In this document: positions 6,232 to 15,866 of the stretch, piece by piece
Position numbering within the stretch: the first letter of the stretch is position 1
Layout of the letters: every line of letters begins with the position of its first letter
Source of the DNA: Bradyrhizobium sp.
GTDB lineage: Bacteria > Pseudomonadota > Alphaproteobacteria > Rhizobiales > Xanthobacteraceae
DNA length: 33,886 nt
Reading direction: 5' to 3'
Assembly (NCBI RefSeq): GCF_004799405.1
Contig: NZ_SSMW01000114.1
Span: 1-33,886, forward strand
Position numbers and translations under genes: made by a program
The notes under the pieces: generated by a model
Database searches by the model: none
Told to the model about the DNA's origin: nothing
The model's input: the letters and a program-made list of their open reading frames with translations, nothing else

Positions 6232-7491
6232 TTACGCGGAGCGCATTATGGTGACGACGTTGGCGGCTCCTTCGACATAGCGAGCCCACGCCTCCATTAG
6301 GCGCCGTCTCTTTTTCAATGCGGTCCCGCGCCTGTAGGCTTGCTCTACTTCGTCGCCCACCTTATGGGCCAGTGCCATTTCGGCGATATCGCGCTCGAAG
6401 TGCGTTTCATCGCCGGCCCAATCGCGGAAACTGGACCGGCACCCGTGCGTCGTCATCGCCGGGTAAATCGCCTTGAGAGAATGCAAGACGGCATTTTCGC
6501 CCAGCGGTTTCGTATGATCCTCGGACCACTGTCCGGCAAAGACAAAGGCATCGGACCCGGCACCCTTCGGAATGACAGCTTTCAAGATCGCAACAGCGGG
6601 GTCGCTGAGTGGGACTTCAAAATCCGTTCCTTCAGGATCATCTTCCGTCTTCATTCGCTCGGCCGGTATGGTCCAAAGCTGCTCCGCAAAATCCACTTCG
6701 CCCACTCGCATGTAGCGGGCTTCGCTGGTTCGTACGGCAGTTAGGATGATGAATTCGGCAGCTTGGTTCACGGCTGTGTCGGCGGCTTCGTGCTTAGCGT
6801 GGAGCGTCCGCACGATGCCAGGCATGTCCTTGTAGGGTGCCGCTCTGTGATGGCGCTTAGACCGCTTGGCCTTCGGCAACAGCGGCCTCAACGTCTTCCA
6901 CATGGCGGGGTTCTTGCCGGAGCGGAGGCCCTTGGATTCGGCCGCGTCAAGCACGCGCTCGATGCGGCTTCGCGTCTCTCGAGCCGTGCGATTGATCGTC
7001 ATCCACAGCGGCGACAAGATCGCGAGCACATCGTTTGTTGTGACGTCCCCGAGACGCTTCGATCGGATTGACTTGCATCGCAGCTCGATATCGCGCTTCC
7101 AGTCGGCTTCAGCCTTGCGGCTTTTGAGACCCGGAAGAATCGTCTTCAAATAGGCGTCCGCGAAGGAACCGAAGGCTTCATCGGATCCGCGCTCAACGTC
7201 CCTTTCCTTCTTTGGGTCCTTGCCGAGCGAGAGGGTCTTGCGCGCGTCCGCCGCCTTGGTGCGTGCGTCTGCCAACGTGATGCCCGCGCGGTTCAGCCCC
7301 TTTGCAGCGCCGAGTCCAAGCTCCCTTCGGCGGCCGGTGCCACGCTCGCGATACATGAATACCCATGCGCGTCGTGCGTGCTCACCCGTTTCAATTGCGA
7401 GATAGAGGCCGCCGCCGTCGCTGTGGCGTCCAGGCTTTGTGATTGTCTCCACTTTGCGAGCGGAGAGCTTGTGCAATTGACGTCCGGCCAT
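6232..7491 (-). CDS. Tyrosine site-specific integrase (DUF4102 type)
   Basis: A genomic-island/prophage-type integrase of 419 residues. The N-terminal DUF4102 arm-binding domain (residues about 5-95; the RHSDGGGLYLAI and ERGTGRRRELGLGA segments are typical) is followed by a SAM-like core-binding domain (about 105-200) and the catalytic domain. Catalytic residues are visible: R254 (LTAVRTSEAR), K281 (AERMKT), H349 and R352 (THGCRSSFR), H376 (ALAHKVGD) and the nucleophile Y386 (EQAYRRG). The enzyme looks intact. ATG 7491 is preferred; a GTG at 7518 would add nine residues unlike the family. It lies at the right edge of the accessory segment, where an attachment site would be expected, but no tRNA gene or att repeat could be identified. 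Confidence 0.95.
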   Translation of the reverse strand: MAGRQLHKLSARKVETITKPGRHSDGGGLYLAIETGEHARRAWVFMYRERGTGRRRELGLGAAKGLNRAGITLADARTKAADARKTLSLGKDPKKERDVERGSDEAFGSFADAYLKTILPGLKSRKAEADWKRDIELRCKSIRSKRLGDVTTNDVLAILSPLWMTINRTARETRSRIERVLDAAESKGLRSGKNPAMWKTLRPLLPKAKRSKRHHRAAPYKDMPGIVRTLHAKHEAADTAVNQAAEFIILTAVRTSEARYMRVGEVDFAEQLWTIPAERMKTEDDPEGTDFEVPLSDPAVAILKAVIPKGAGSDAFVFAGQWSEDHTKPLGENAVLHSLKAIYPAMTTHGCRSSFRDWAGDETHFERDIAEMALAHKVGDEVEQAYRRGTALKKRRRLMEAWARYVEGAANVVTIMRSA

Positions 7492-7805
7492 AGCCGCCCC
7501 ACCAAACCGTCCCACCACAGGCGCCGGATTGCGACGATTTGTGCCGGACCGCCATGGATGACGACGGACTTTATAGCCTTGATAAACTATTGAAACAACA
7601 TCTCTTTTCTGAATAGCTGCGGACGCCGACGGACGATCGCAGACAGATGACGCGGCTGTGGTGATGCCAGCCGCGCTCTACTTTTATCTGTGGCTATATT
7701 TTCCTTGGATCGCTCACTGCCTTTAGCTCTCGGAAAGCCGTCCGCGGCCGCGCCGTGCGCGGTCTGCGCGAGCCGTGAACGCGCCAGGCGACCCGAAGCG
7801 TGCGG
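7492..7805. other. Gap between integrase and phyR
   Basis: No gene seen. This is where the right attachment site of the integrated element would lie. I find no tRNA or tmRNA 3' end. A hairpin-forming stretch, GCGGCTG...CAGCCGC, is near 7657-7679, and GC-rich sequence with several small inverted repeats follows up to the phyR stop. Confidence 0.4.
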
Positions 7806-8606
7806 CTAGGCGACCCGGGGTGTGCGGTTGCGCGAGTTGCGCTGGAAGAACAGCGCCTGGCTGGCGACGGCTGAGACCATCGCGGGCTGGAACGGTTTCG
7901 AGATCAGGAACGCCGGCTCGGGACGTTCGCCGGTCAGGAAGCGTTCGGGATAGGCGGTGATGAAAACCACCGGGACTTCAAACGTCTTCAACAGCTCGTT
8001 GACGGCGTCGAGACCGGAGCTGCCATCGGCCAGTTGAATGTCCGCCAAAATCAGGCCGGGCTTTTTGTTCTTGGCCAGCGCCACGGCGTCGGAATGGGTG
8101 CGCGCGACGCCGATCACGTTGTGACCGAGATTCCTGACGAGGCTTTCGAGATCCATCGCGATGAAGGTCTCGTCCTCGATGATCAGCACGTCGGTGGCGA
8201 TCTCCGCGGCCATCTCACGACCGGCGGCATCGACGAGCTTGCGGGTCTCGGCGACGCTGATCGCGAGAATGAACGCCACTTCCTCTTCGGAGAAGCCCTC
8301 CAGCGACAGCAGCAGGAAGGCCTGGCGCGGCAACGGGGTGATATTGGAAAGCCGGCGCTCCGAGGCCAGCGGCAGGGCCGCAACGTCAGGCGCGTCGTTG
8401 AGCGTGACCGAATTCCAGATCTGGGTGAACAGCCGGAAAAGCCCGGCACGCGGCCCATGCTGCTCGTCGAGCAGCGACGGATCCTGCAGCAGCGCCTCCA
8501 GCATGGCGCCGACATAGGCGTCGCCAGACGCCTGGTTGCCTGTCAGGGCCCGGGCGTAGCGCCGCAGCAACGGCAGATGTTCGGCAACGAGCTGTGATCG
8601 GGACAT
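7806..8606 (-). CDS. phyR: General stress response anti-anti-sigma factor PhyR
   Basis: PhyR is a 266-residue cytoplasmic response regulator. Residues about 1-135 mimic an ECF sigma factor (sigma2-like LLRRYARALTGNQASGDAYV; sigma4-like PLPRQAFLLLSLEGFSEEEV). Residues about 138-260 form a receiver domain with the acidic pocket E144/D145, phosphoacceptor D189 (LILADIQLADG), T217 (FITAYP) and K237 (ISKPF), all present. In this family phosphorylation exposes the sigma-like domain, which captures NepR and frees EcfG. ATG 8606 is chosen because the conserved MSRSQLVAEHL start lies here behind GGAGTGGGG. The open frame extends upstream without family resemblance. It is divergent from nepR-ecfG, the usual arrangement, and has an EcfG-type promoter upstream. 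Confidence 0.96.
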   Translation of the reverse strand: MSRSQLVAEHLPLLRRYARALTGNQASGDAYVGAMLEALLQDPSLLDEQHGPRAGLFRLFTQIWNSVTLNDAPDVAALPLASERRLSNITPLPRQAFLLLSLEGFSEEEVAFILAISVAETRKLVDAAGREMAAEIATDVLIIEDETFIAMDLESLVRNLGHNVIGVARTHSDAVALAKNKKPGLILADIQLADGSSGLDAVNELLKTFEVPVVFITAYPERFLTGERPEPAFLISKPFQPAMVSAVASQALFFQRNSRNRTPRVA

Positions 8607-8674
8607 CCCCACTCCATCCATGTCTGGGTCAAGACACTCATATGGGGTGACCCGGGTTCCCCTGCAGTGCCTGA

Positions 8675-8700
8675 TTACGTCCCAGCCCGATAAAAGTTCC
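8675..8700 (-). promoter_or_regulatory. EcfG-type promoter of phyR
   Basis: On minus, GGAAC (8700-8696), 16 bases, then CGTAA (8679-8675) matches the alphaproteobacterial general-stress sigma consensus (GGAAC, 16-17 bases, CGTT-like). It lies about 70 bases upstream of the phyR ATG, which suggests positive autoregulation by EcfG. Confidence 0.6.
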
Positions 8701-8804
8701 CTTGCTTCCGGAACTTTACCGCCCACCTTGAATTAGACCCCGACACAGATGCTGCAAAGTCTCTAAAACAGGGAATTATTCTTGCAATTAGAGAGACTTA
8801 ACCC

Positions 8805-9032
8805 ATGGGGAAGCTGGTGCAGGCCATGAAAGACCCGAAATCCCAAGGCAAAGGCGGCTTAAACGCCGAGATTCAGTCGAGAATCGGCCACCAGCTCCGG
8901 GCCATGTACGACGATGTCGTGCGGCAGGGGGTGCCGGACCGGTTCGCGGAACTGATCCGGAAGCTCGATTCCCCGCCTGAGGATGCGGCCAGCACGCCTG
9001 AGCAAACGGCCAAAAATGACGGGAGGGACTAA
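8805..9032 (+). CDS. nepR: Anti-sigma factor NepR
   Basis: A 75-residue NepR. Its conserved core GLNAEIQSRIGHQLRAMYDD (about residues 18-37) followed by VVRQGVPDRFAELIRKLD contains the two helices that clamp EcfG or phosphorylated PhyR. The flanking N- and C-terminal tails are low-complexity and disordered, as in the family. In the partner-switch mechanism NepR holds EcfG inactive until phosphorylated PhyR competes for it. Its stop overlaps the ecfG start (TAATG), so the two are translationally coupled. Divergent phyR upstream completes the module. No convincing second EcfG promoter was found on this strand. Confidence 0.93.
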   Translation: MGKLVQAMKDPKSQGKGGLNAEIQSRIGHQLRAMYDDVVRQGVPDRFAELIRKLDSPPEDAASTPEQTAKNDGRD

Positions 9033-9577
9033 TGCCCCTCACAGACTCACTTCGTGACGACATCCTGGCATCGGTGCCCAGCCTGCGCGCGTTCGCCATT
9101 TCGCTTTCCGGCAATGGCGACCGCGCCGACGACCTGGTCCAGGAAACCCTGTTGCGCGCGCTCGCCAACATCGACTCGTTCCAACCCGGCTCCAACCTGC
9201 CGGCTTGGCTGTTCACGATCCTGCGCAACCTGTTCCGCTCCGACTACCGCAAGCGGCGGCGGGAGGTGGAGGACGCCGACGGCAGCTATGCCAAGACTCT
9301 CAAAACCCAGCCGGCGCAGACCGCGCATCTAGAGTTTGAGGAATTCCGCGCGGCGCTGGACAAGCTTCCGCAGGACCAGCGCGAAGCCCTGATCCTGGTA
9401 GGCGCTTCCGGCTTCTCCTATGAAGACGCCGCGGCGATCTGCGGCTGCGCGGTCGGCACTATCAAGAGCCGCGTCAACCGCGCGCGCTCCAAACTCAGCG
9501 CCCTGCTCTATGTCGATGGCGCCGACGATTTCGGTCCCGATCAAACCGTTCGCGCCGTGATCGGCGGCAACGGCTAG
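9032..9577 (+). CDS. ecfG: ECF sigma factor EcfG (general stress response)
   Basis: An ECF15/EcfG-type sigma factor, 181 residues. Region 2 spans residues about 12-80 (ADDLVQETLLRALANIDSFQ and the WLFTILRNLFRSDYRKRRRE promoter-melting/-10 part). Region 4 spans about 105-160, with the -35-binding helix-turn-helix in GFSYEDAAAICGCAVGTIKS. It directs RNA polymerase to GGAAC-type promoters in stress and stationary phase. It is coupled to nepR by a one-base TAATG overlap. The repeat at 9581-9693 begins 4 bases after the stop. Confidence 0.95.
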   Translation: MPLTDSLRDDILASVPSLRAFAISLSGNGDRADDLVQETLLRALANIDSFQPGSNLPAWLFTILRNLFRSDYRKRRREVEDADGSYAKTLKTQPAQTAHLEFEEFRAALDKLPQDQREALILVGASGFSYEDAAAICGCAVGTIKSRVNRARSKLSALLYVDGADDFGPDQTVRAVIGGNG

Positions 9578-9580
9578 GGC

Positions 9581-9693
9581 TCGTCATTCCGGCGAACGCC
9601 GGAATCCATACCCACCGATGTCAGACGTTGGAAAAGCTGGAGTGGCAGCCGGAGCCTGTGGTTACGGGTCCCGGCTCGGAGGGCCGGGACGAC
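9581..9693. repeat. Nested-palindrome intergenic repeat, copy A
   Basis: Two stem-loop arms face each other. The left arm is TCGTCATTCCGGCGAACGCC followed by GGAATCCATACCCAC. The right arm, read on minus, begins GTCGTCCCGGCCCTCCGAGC and continues CGGGACCCGTAACCAC. Each arm folds on itself, and the arms are inverted copies of each other. The same architecture with related sequence occurs at 12320-12437. Located between the convergent ecfG and sensor-kinase genes, it may also act as a bidirectional terminator. Confidence 0.7.
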
Positions 9694-9706
9694 GATGGAT
9701 ATGTTT

Positions 9707-11473
9707 CTACCGCGCCGCCTTCACCGGCGCCGATAATTGTTCGGTCCGGTCCCGCTCCGTCATGTCGACGACGGTCGCCATCGGCGCGGTGAGTTCATAG
9801 ACATAGCTCACATCGGTAAAATACCGCTTCGACACGCCGCCGAGCGCCTCCGGCGCGACGCGATCGAGCAGGATGAGGCCGAAATCGCTGTCCTCCCGGC
9901 GCGTCGCTGTACTGGTGTTGAATTCTTCCCAGCGGAAATGGAAAATCTCGTCGGGCGCTTCGCCGGTCACGTCCCAATGTGCGACGATGTGAGGATGCTT
10001 GCCGACCAGCGAAAGTCCCTCGTCGGAATGCGACGCCAGCTCGAAGAACAACAGCGAGAGACTTTGCGCGGCGCGCGCGCTGACCGCGATATCGGGACCG
10101 CTGACCGCGATGCGTTCGGAATTCGGTATCGCGCGCGCTTCGAACAGTCCCTTCAATTTAACCCCCTGCCACTGGCTTTCGCTGAGCAGCGAAACCACGT
10201 TCGACATCGCATGGATGCGACCGATCAGGAGTTCGCGGGAGATGTCGATGTCGGAACCGTGGCGCAGCGTGCGCGTCACGATCGACTGGATCACCGCGAG
10301 AATATTCTTGACCCGGTGATTGAGCTCGTCGATCACCGCGGTCAAGCGGCGCTCGAAGCCGATTCTTACCTCGATTTCACGGCTGAGCCGCAAATTGTTG
10401 TAGGCGACGTAGCCGAACAGACCGCAGACGATGCCGGTTAGCGCGAGGCCGAACGCGGCGACGATCGCCGACGTCTGCTCGGCGCGTTTGGTCGAATTGG
10501 ACTTGGCGTAATAGCCCAGCGACCAGTCGCGGCCGCCGAACATCACCGCGCGCGTTATCGACGGCGCCGGGCCTGACTCCACTGCCGCCCGTGAAGTGAC
10601 GACCCCCTGATCGTTCGCAACCAGTTCGGTACCGGCGCTGCGCGGGTCTTTCAGCACCACCGAGAACAGCGACAGATCGTCATTGGTCAGCATCAGCGGC
10701 GCCAGTTCATAGGAGAACGTCACAAAGCCCGCGAGCGCGGAGTCGCCTTCCTGCAGAACCGGTGTGGCCAGCACGAGGCCGATCGGTCCATCCGGGCGCA
10801 ACAGTGGAAGCGGATCCGACGCCACCGGCTTTCCACTGGCCATGGCCTGCTCGAACATCGGTCCGAGAATCGGGTGACCGTCAAAGGAACGGCCTGCCAG
10901 GCCCATGGTCTCGGCATTGCGCGGCTCAAGGTCCATCAACACGTCGATCGGCCCGCCCAGCGACTTGGTATCCAGCGGTGCGTCATCGAAGTTTCGGATG
11001 GTCGAATTCGGAAAACCGTTGCCTGCGAGTTCAGCCTGCGCCGCAGGGAGTTCGTCGGGCTTGAGCCTTGCGATCCAGCCCGCAACGACGAAATCGGTCT
11101 TGAAGGCGTAGATCGAGGACCGCAGCGGCTGCAGCATGTTGGCCTTCATCACGGCAGGGGTGCGAAACAGCCCCGATGCGACCCGGGCCAGCAGTTCGCG
11201 CTCGGTCAATCGTTCCTGAACCAGGCTGGCATGAACGTCGATCGCGCGCGCCAGGGCGATCCGGTCGACCGTCAGTTCCTGATCGTAGACGCGATAGGCC
11301 GCAAGACCGGAGAGCGAAACCCCGATCAGCGCGATCAAGCCGATGATGAAGCCCAGCCGAACCACTCGCTTACTCGAAAATGAGGAATCGGCGAAGAAAT
11401 ACCTGCCGTTCGCCGGCGCGGCAACGAACCGCAACGGAATGAGGGCCTTCGGTAAGCGATAATGGAGAAGCAA
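9707..11473 (-). CDS. CHASE-domain HWE/HisKA_2-type sensor kinase, N-box degenerate
   Basis: A membrane sensor of up to 588 residues. TM1 is at about 39-60 (GFIIGLIALIGVSLSGLAAY), a periplasmic CHASE-like sensor at about 65-330, TM2 at about 336-358, and a cytoplasmic HWE/HisKA_2 dimerisation domain carries the phospho-acceptor motif ELNHRVKN (H386). A WxE-like FRWEEF and a G-box (DFGLILLDRVAPEALGG) are present. The N-box is ELASHSDEGLSL where the family has ELATNAxKYGAL, so the Mg-ATP-binding Asn and the Lys are missing. That suggests loss of kinase activity, perhaps a phosphatase for PhyR. The start is uncertain: 11473 is TTG and no ATG exists near it in frame; a GTG at residue 37 is too late to keep the basic N-terminus. 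It converges on ecfG, in the position where PhyR kinases are often found. Confidence 0.88.
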   Translation of the reverse strand: MLLHYRLPKALIPLRFVAAPANGRYFFADSSFSSKRVVRLGFIIGLIALIGVSLSGLAAYRVYDQELTVDRIALARAIDVHASLVQERLTERELLARVASGLFRTPAVMKANMLQPLRSSIYAFKTDFVVAGWIARLKPDELPAAQAELAGNGFPNSTIRNFDDAPLDTKSLGGPIDVLMDLEPRNAETMGLAGRSFDGHPILGPMFEQAMASGKPVASDPLPLLRPDGPIGLVLATPVLQEGDSALAGFVTFSYELAPLMLTNDDLSLFSVVLKDPRSAGTELVANDQGVVTSRAAVESGPAPSITRAVMFGGRDWSLGYYAKSNSTKRAEQTSAIVAAFGLALTGIVCGLFGYVAYNNLRLSREIEVRIGFERRLTAVIDELNHRVKNILAVIQSIVTRTLRHGSDIDISRELLIGRIHAMSNVVSLLSESQWQGVKLKGLFEARAIPNSERIAVSGPDIAVSARAAQSLSLLFFELASHSDEGLSLVGKHPHIVAHWDVTGEAPDEIFHFRWEEFNTSTATRREDSDFGLILLDRVAPEALGGVSKRYFTDVSYVYELTAPMATVVDMTERDRTEQLSAPVKAAR

Positions 11474-11664
11474 TCATCGATACGCAACTGAGGGGCAGGC
11501 GACAAGGACTGATACGGCTGCCAGGGTATCGTGTTGTGCCGGGTCCCTGACAAGCCCGAAGGATGCTAATCACGCCAGGTGAATTTTGTTCCGGCCCAAT
11601 TGCGAAAATCTTGATGCTCTGCGCGCTCGCCGGTTCGGCGTGCCACAAGGGTTAACGCAGCCTT

Positions 11665-12300
11665 TCAGCTCGCCCTCACCTGCGTTGTCGCGCCGAGACC
11701 GCCTTTGGCCTCGATAAAGCTGACAATGCGGTCGAGGCCCTCGCCCTTCCTGAGATTGGTCATGATAAAGGGACGTGCGCCCCGCATCCGCCGGGCGTCG
11801 GTGTCCATCTTCTCCAGCGAGGCGCCGACATGCGGCGCAAGGTCGATCTTGTTGATGACCAGCAGATCCGACCGGGTGATGCCGGGGCCCCCTTTGGAGG
11901 GGATCTTGTCGCCTGCCGCCACGTCGATGACATAGATCGTGAGGTCGGCCAGTTCCGGCGAGAAGGTAGCGGCAAGATTGTCGCCGCCGGATTCGATCAG
12001 CACCAGGTCGAGACCGGGAAATTTCGCGCGCATGTCGGCGACCGCGGCCAGATTCATCGAGGCGTCCTCGCGGATCGCGGTATGCGGGCAGCCGCCGGTC
12101 TCGACACCGGCGATGCGGTCCGGGGTCAGCGAGCCCGAGCGCACCAGGAATTCCGCGTCCCATTTGGTGTAGATGTCGTTGGTGATCGCGGCGATGTCGT
12201 AGCGCTCCCGCATCGCCTTGCAGAGCAAATCCATCAACGCGGTTTTTCCTGATCCGACGGGACCACCGATGCCGATCCGAAGCGGGCCGTGGGAGTTCAT
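11665..12300 (-). CDS. ureG: Urease accessory GTPase UreG
   Basis: UreG is the GTPase that loads nickel into urease, working with UreE (Ni delivery) and the UreF-UreD complex. The 211 residues contain the P-loop GGPVGSGKT (12-20), the [15 protein letters not shown] motif whose Cys-Pro-His binds nickel, the [15 protein letters not shown] segment and the guanine-specificity motif NKID. ATG 12300 is chosen for the conserved [13 protein letters not shown] start and GGAGAAGG upstream. An upstream extension to 12405 reads through the repeat and has no family resemblance. It is the last gene of the urea block, separated from ureF by a 165-base gap filled by repeat copy B. Confidence 0.97.
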   Translation of the reverse strand: MNSHGPLRIGIGGPVGSGKTALMDLLCKAMRERYDIAAITNDIYTKWDAEFLVRSGSLTPDRIAGVETGGCPHTAIREDASMNLAAVADMRAKFPGLDLVLIESGGDNLAATFSPELADLTIYVIDVAAGDKIPSKGGPGITRSDLLVINKIDLAPHVGASLEKMDTDARRMRGARPFIMTNLRKGEGLDRIVSFIEAKGGLGATTQVRAS

Positions 12301-12319
12301 GTTGATTACCTTCTCCAGT

Positions 12320-12437
12320 GCCGTCCCTGCGAAAGCAGGGACCCATAACCACAGATATTCATTGTGACAGAAGGTCGCTGATGCCAGCGCCACACGCAAG
12401 GACACGGCGTATGGGTCCCCGCTTTCGCGGGGACGAC
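12320..12437. repeat. Nested-palindrome intergenic repeat, copy B
   Basis: The left arm is GCCGTCCCTGCGAAAGCAGG followed by GACCCATAACCAC. The right arm, read on minus, begins GTCGTCCCCGCGAAAGCGGG and continues GACCCATACGCC. Each arm is itself a hairpin around GCGAAAGC and the two arms are inverted copies. It is related to the copy at 9581-9693. It fills the gap between ureF and ureG and would form strong RNA structure in the operon transcript. Confidence 0.8.
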
Positions 12438-12465
12438 TCGTCGATAGCTGTTGCGGCTGATCCGC

Positions 12466-13197
12466 TCATGACCTGAACAGCCTCGTATACTGCGTCTCGT
12501 GCCGCATGCCGGCGAGGTCGGCGCGGAACGTCGCGCTGCCGAGATCGTCGAGCGTTGCGGCCAAGGCGCGATGTCCGGTAGCGGCGACGATCGGCTCCAG
12601 CATCGCCAGCACGCGCTGGCTCTCGGTCTGTCCCAGCGGAACGAGCCGCGCGCCTGCGGATATCCAGTTCGACGTCACCGCGTGAAGGAATGCGTGCATG
12701 GTGGATGCGAGCGGGATCGCATGTGCGGCGCTGACGAGGCCGACCGCGACGGGATAGACGATCGCGTCTTCGCAGCTTGCGATCATTGGATCGAGCCCGT
12801 CGCGATTCCAGGCGGAGCGCGCGATGTCGATGAAGGCGCGTCCCTGCGACGAGGTTTCGAGCTGGCGTTCGCGCGAAGGCACGAAGGCCGCCGCCAGCTC
12901 CGCGATGTCCCGCAGCGCCGCGCCATCGCGGGATGACGCGGCGCGGTGCGCATGCGCCAGAAACACGCCGTCGCAAAATCCCGGCCCATCCGCGAGCATC
13001 GCGGAGAGCCAGTCCCGCAGGCTCGCCGCATCGACGATATCGCCGGCTTCCACCGCCCATTCGATGCCGCTGGAATAGGAAAACGCGCCGACCGGAAACG
13101 ACGGCGACAGCCAGGTCATCAAACGATAAAGTGCTGACGCCTCGCTCTCCGCCATCGCGTCCCGATCTTCGGGCGGTGGTGGCTTACTTGTGGTCAT
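12466..13197 (-). CDS. ureF: Urease accessory protein UreF
   Basis: A 243-residue UreF, an all-helical chaperone that bridges UreD and UreG during assembly of the urease nickel centre. Family hallmarks are [20 protein letters not shown] near the N-terminus, [28 protein letters not shown] and [12 protein letters not shown] in the C-terminal half. The start is ambiguous. ATG 13197 overlaps the ureE 3' end by 14 bases and suits translational coupling; ATG 13155 would give 229 residues. The still longer open frame runs antisense-like through the His-rich end of ureE and is not coding. Confidence 0.95.
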   Translation of the reverse strand: MTTSKPPPPEDRDAMAESEASALYRLMTWLSPSFPVGAFSYSSGIEWAVEAGDIVDAASLRDWLSAMLADGPGFCDGVFLAHAHRAASSRDGAALRDIAELAAAFVPSRERQLETSSQGRAFIDIARSAWNRDGLDPMIASCEDAIVYPVAVGLVSAAHAIPLASTMHAFLHAVTSNWISAGARLVPLGQTESQRVLAMLEPIVAATGHRALAATLDDLGSATFRADLAGMRHETQYTRLFRS

Positions 13198-13735
13198 GAG
13201 CATGGGAATGGCCGTGATGATGGTCGTGCTCGCCATGCTCGTCATGGTGATGATGATCGCCGTGATCGTGCGACGAATGATCGTGCGCCGCATGGGCGTG
13301 ACCGCCGCCGGCATAGGCGCCGCCTTCGGGATCGAACGGAGCTTCGATCTCGATGACGCGCGCGCCCAGCCCCTTCACCATCGCCTCGATGACGTGATCG
13401 CGCCGGATGCGCAGGCCCTTGGCCATGATCTGCGTCGGCAGGTGGCGGTTGCCGAGATGCCAGGCCACCCGGACCAGATGATGCGGATCGGCGCCGCGAA
13501 TTTCCAGCAGCGGCTCGGGTGCGGCGACCACCTCGACCAGCCTGCCGTCCTCGAGCACCAGCGCGTCGCCACCGCGCAAGGCGACCGCGTTTTCGAGATC
13601 GAGCAGGAATTCAAGCCCGCGCGTGCCGGTCATCGCCATCCGCCGCCGGTGCCGATCGTCGAAATCGAGCACCACCGTATCGGCCGGCAGCTCCGTCCAG
13701 CGATGCGCGCCCCGGACCTGCGTCGCGCGGATCAT
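13184..13735 (-). CDS. ureE: Urease nickel metallochaperone UreE with His-rich tail
   Basis: UreE delivers nickel to UreG during urease activation. The 183-residue protein has the N-terminal peptide-binding domain (residues about 1-75, with [20 protein letters not shown]) and the C-terminal metal-binding domain (about 75-140; [16 protein letters not shown] contains the conserved His pair). The last 40 or so residues contain 19 histidines (for example [19 protein letters not shown]), a nickel-storage tail known from Bradyrhizobium and Klebsiella UreE. ATG 13735 is chosen because family similarity begins there, although its ribosome site is weak. The open frame extends upstream into the neighbouring gene without family resemblance. 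Confidence 0.95.
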   Translation of the reverse strand: MIRATQVRGAHRWTELPADTVVLDFDDRHRRRMAMTGTRGLEFLLDLENAVALRGGDALVLEDGRLVEVVAAPEPLLEIRGADPHHLVRVAWHLGNRHLPTQIMAKGLRIRRDHVIEAMVKGLGARVIEIEAPFDPEGGAYAGGGHAHAAHDHSSHDHGDHHHHDEHGEHDHHHGHSHAHDHK

Positions 13736-13779
13736 GAAAGGACGACATGGATCATGGATCGGTCTTTCGTTTTTCTTGC

Positions 13780-14079
13780 CTAGCGAACCTCGACCTTGGC
13801 CGGCGTGATGATTTCGATCTTGGTCGGCGCACTCATGCATTCCTTCACTACCTTGCGCCACGGTTTCATGTGCTCATTGCCGCCGTGTGCCATCAGGTCT
13901 TCCATCGTCTCCCACTGTTCGACGAACACAAAGCGCGCCGGATCGGTCGTGCTTTCGTGCAGGTCGTACAGGACACACCCCTTCTCCTTGCGGGTAATTC
14001 CGATGCAGGTCTTGGCCGCGGCAATCAGTTCGGCGCGCGTTTCAGGCTTCACGGTCAGCGTGGCAACGACATAGATCAC
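13780..14079 (-). CDS. ABM-domain putative quinol monooxygenase
   Basis: A 99-residue protein of the antibiotic biosynthesis monooxygenase (dimeric alpha+beta barrel, YgiN-like) family. [20 protein letters not shown] forms the first strand and helix, ETTTDPxRF-like [20 protein letters not shown] the central strands, and [13 protein letters not shown] the last helix. Such proteins oxidise quinols or similar aromatic substrates without cofactors, or act as small-molecule binding proteins. It lies between ureC and ureE on the same strand with short gaps, so it is probably co-transcribed with urease. No role in urea metabolism is known to me, and the substrate is unknown. Confidence 0.85.
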   Translation of the reverse strand: MIYVVATLTVKPETRAELIAAAKTCIGITRKEKGCVLYDLHESTTDPARFVFVEQWETMEDLMAHGGNEHMKPWRKVVKECMSAPTKIEIITPAKVEVR

Positions 14080-14125
14080 GAAATCCTCCCGGTGCTTGTT
14101 TTGGCTTTGAATGCGGGGAGCGAGC

Positions 14126-15838
<1,713 letters not shown>

Positions 15839-15866
15839 GATGTAACCCCCGCCGCTTCGGACATGT

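Noticed and set aside
5967..6300. Two small frames on opposite strands just past the integrase stop
   Set aside because: They overlap each other and partly the integrase, lack ribosome sites and show no family character.
7492..7805. A tRNA gene as attachment site for the integrase
   Set aside because: No T-loop or acceptor-stem signature could be found here or at the left side; the att site remains undefined.
11570..13060. Minus-strand frames overlapping ureG and ureF in another phase
   Set aside because: Arg-rich alternative-phase readings; the family motifs of UreG and UreF are in the chosen frames.
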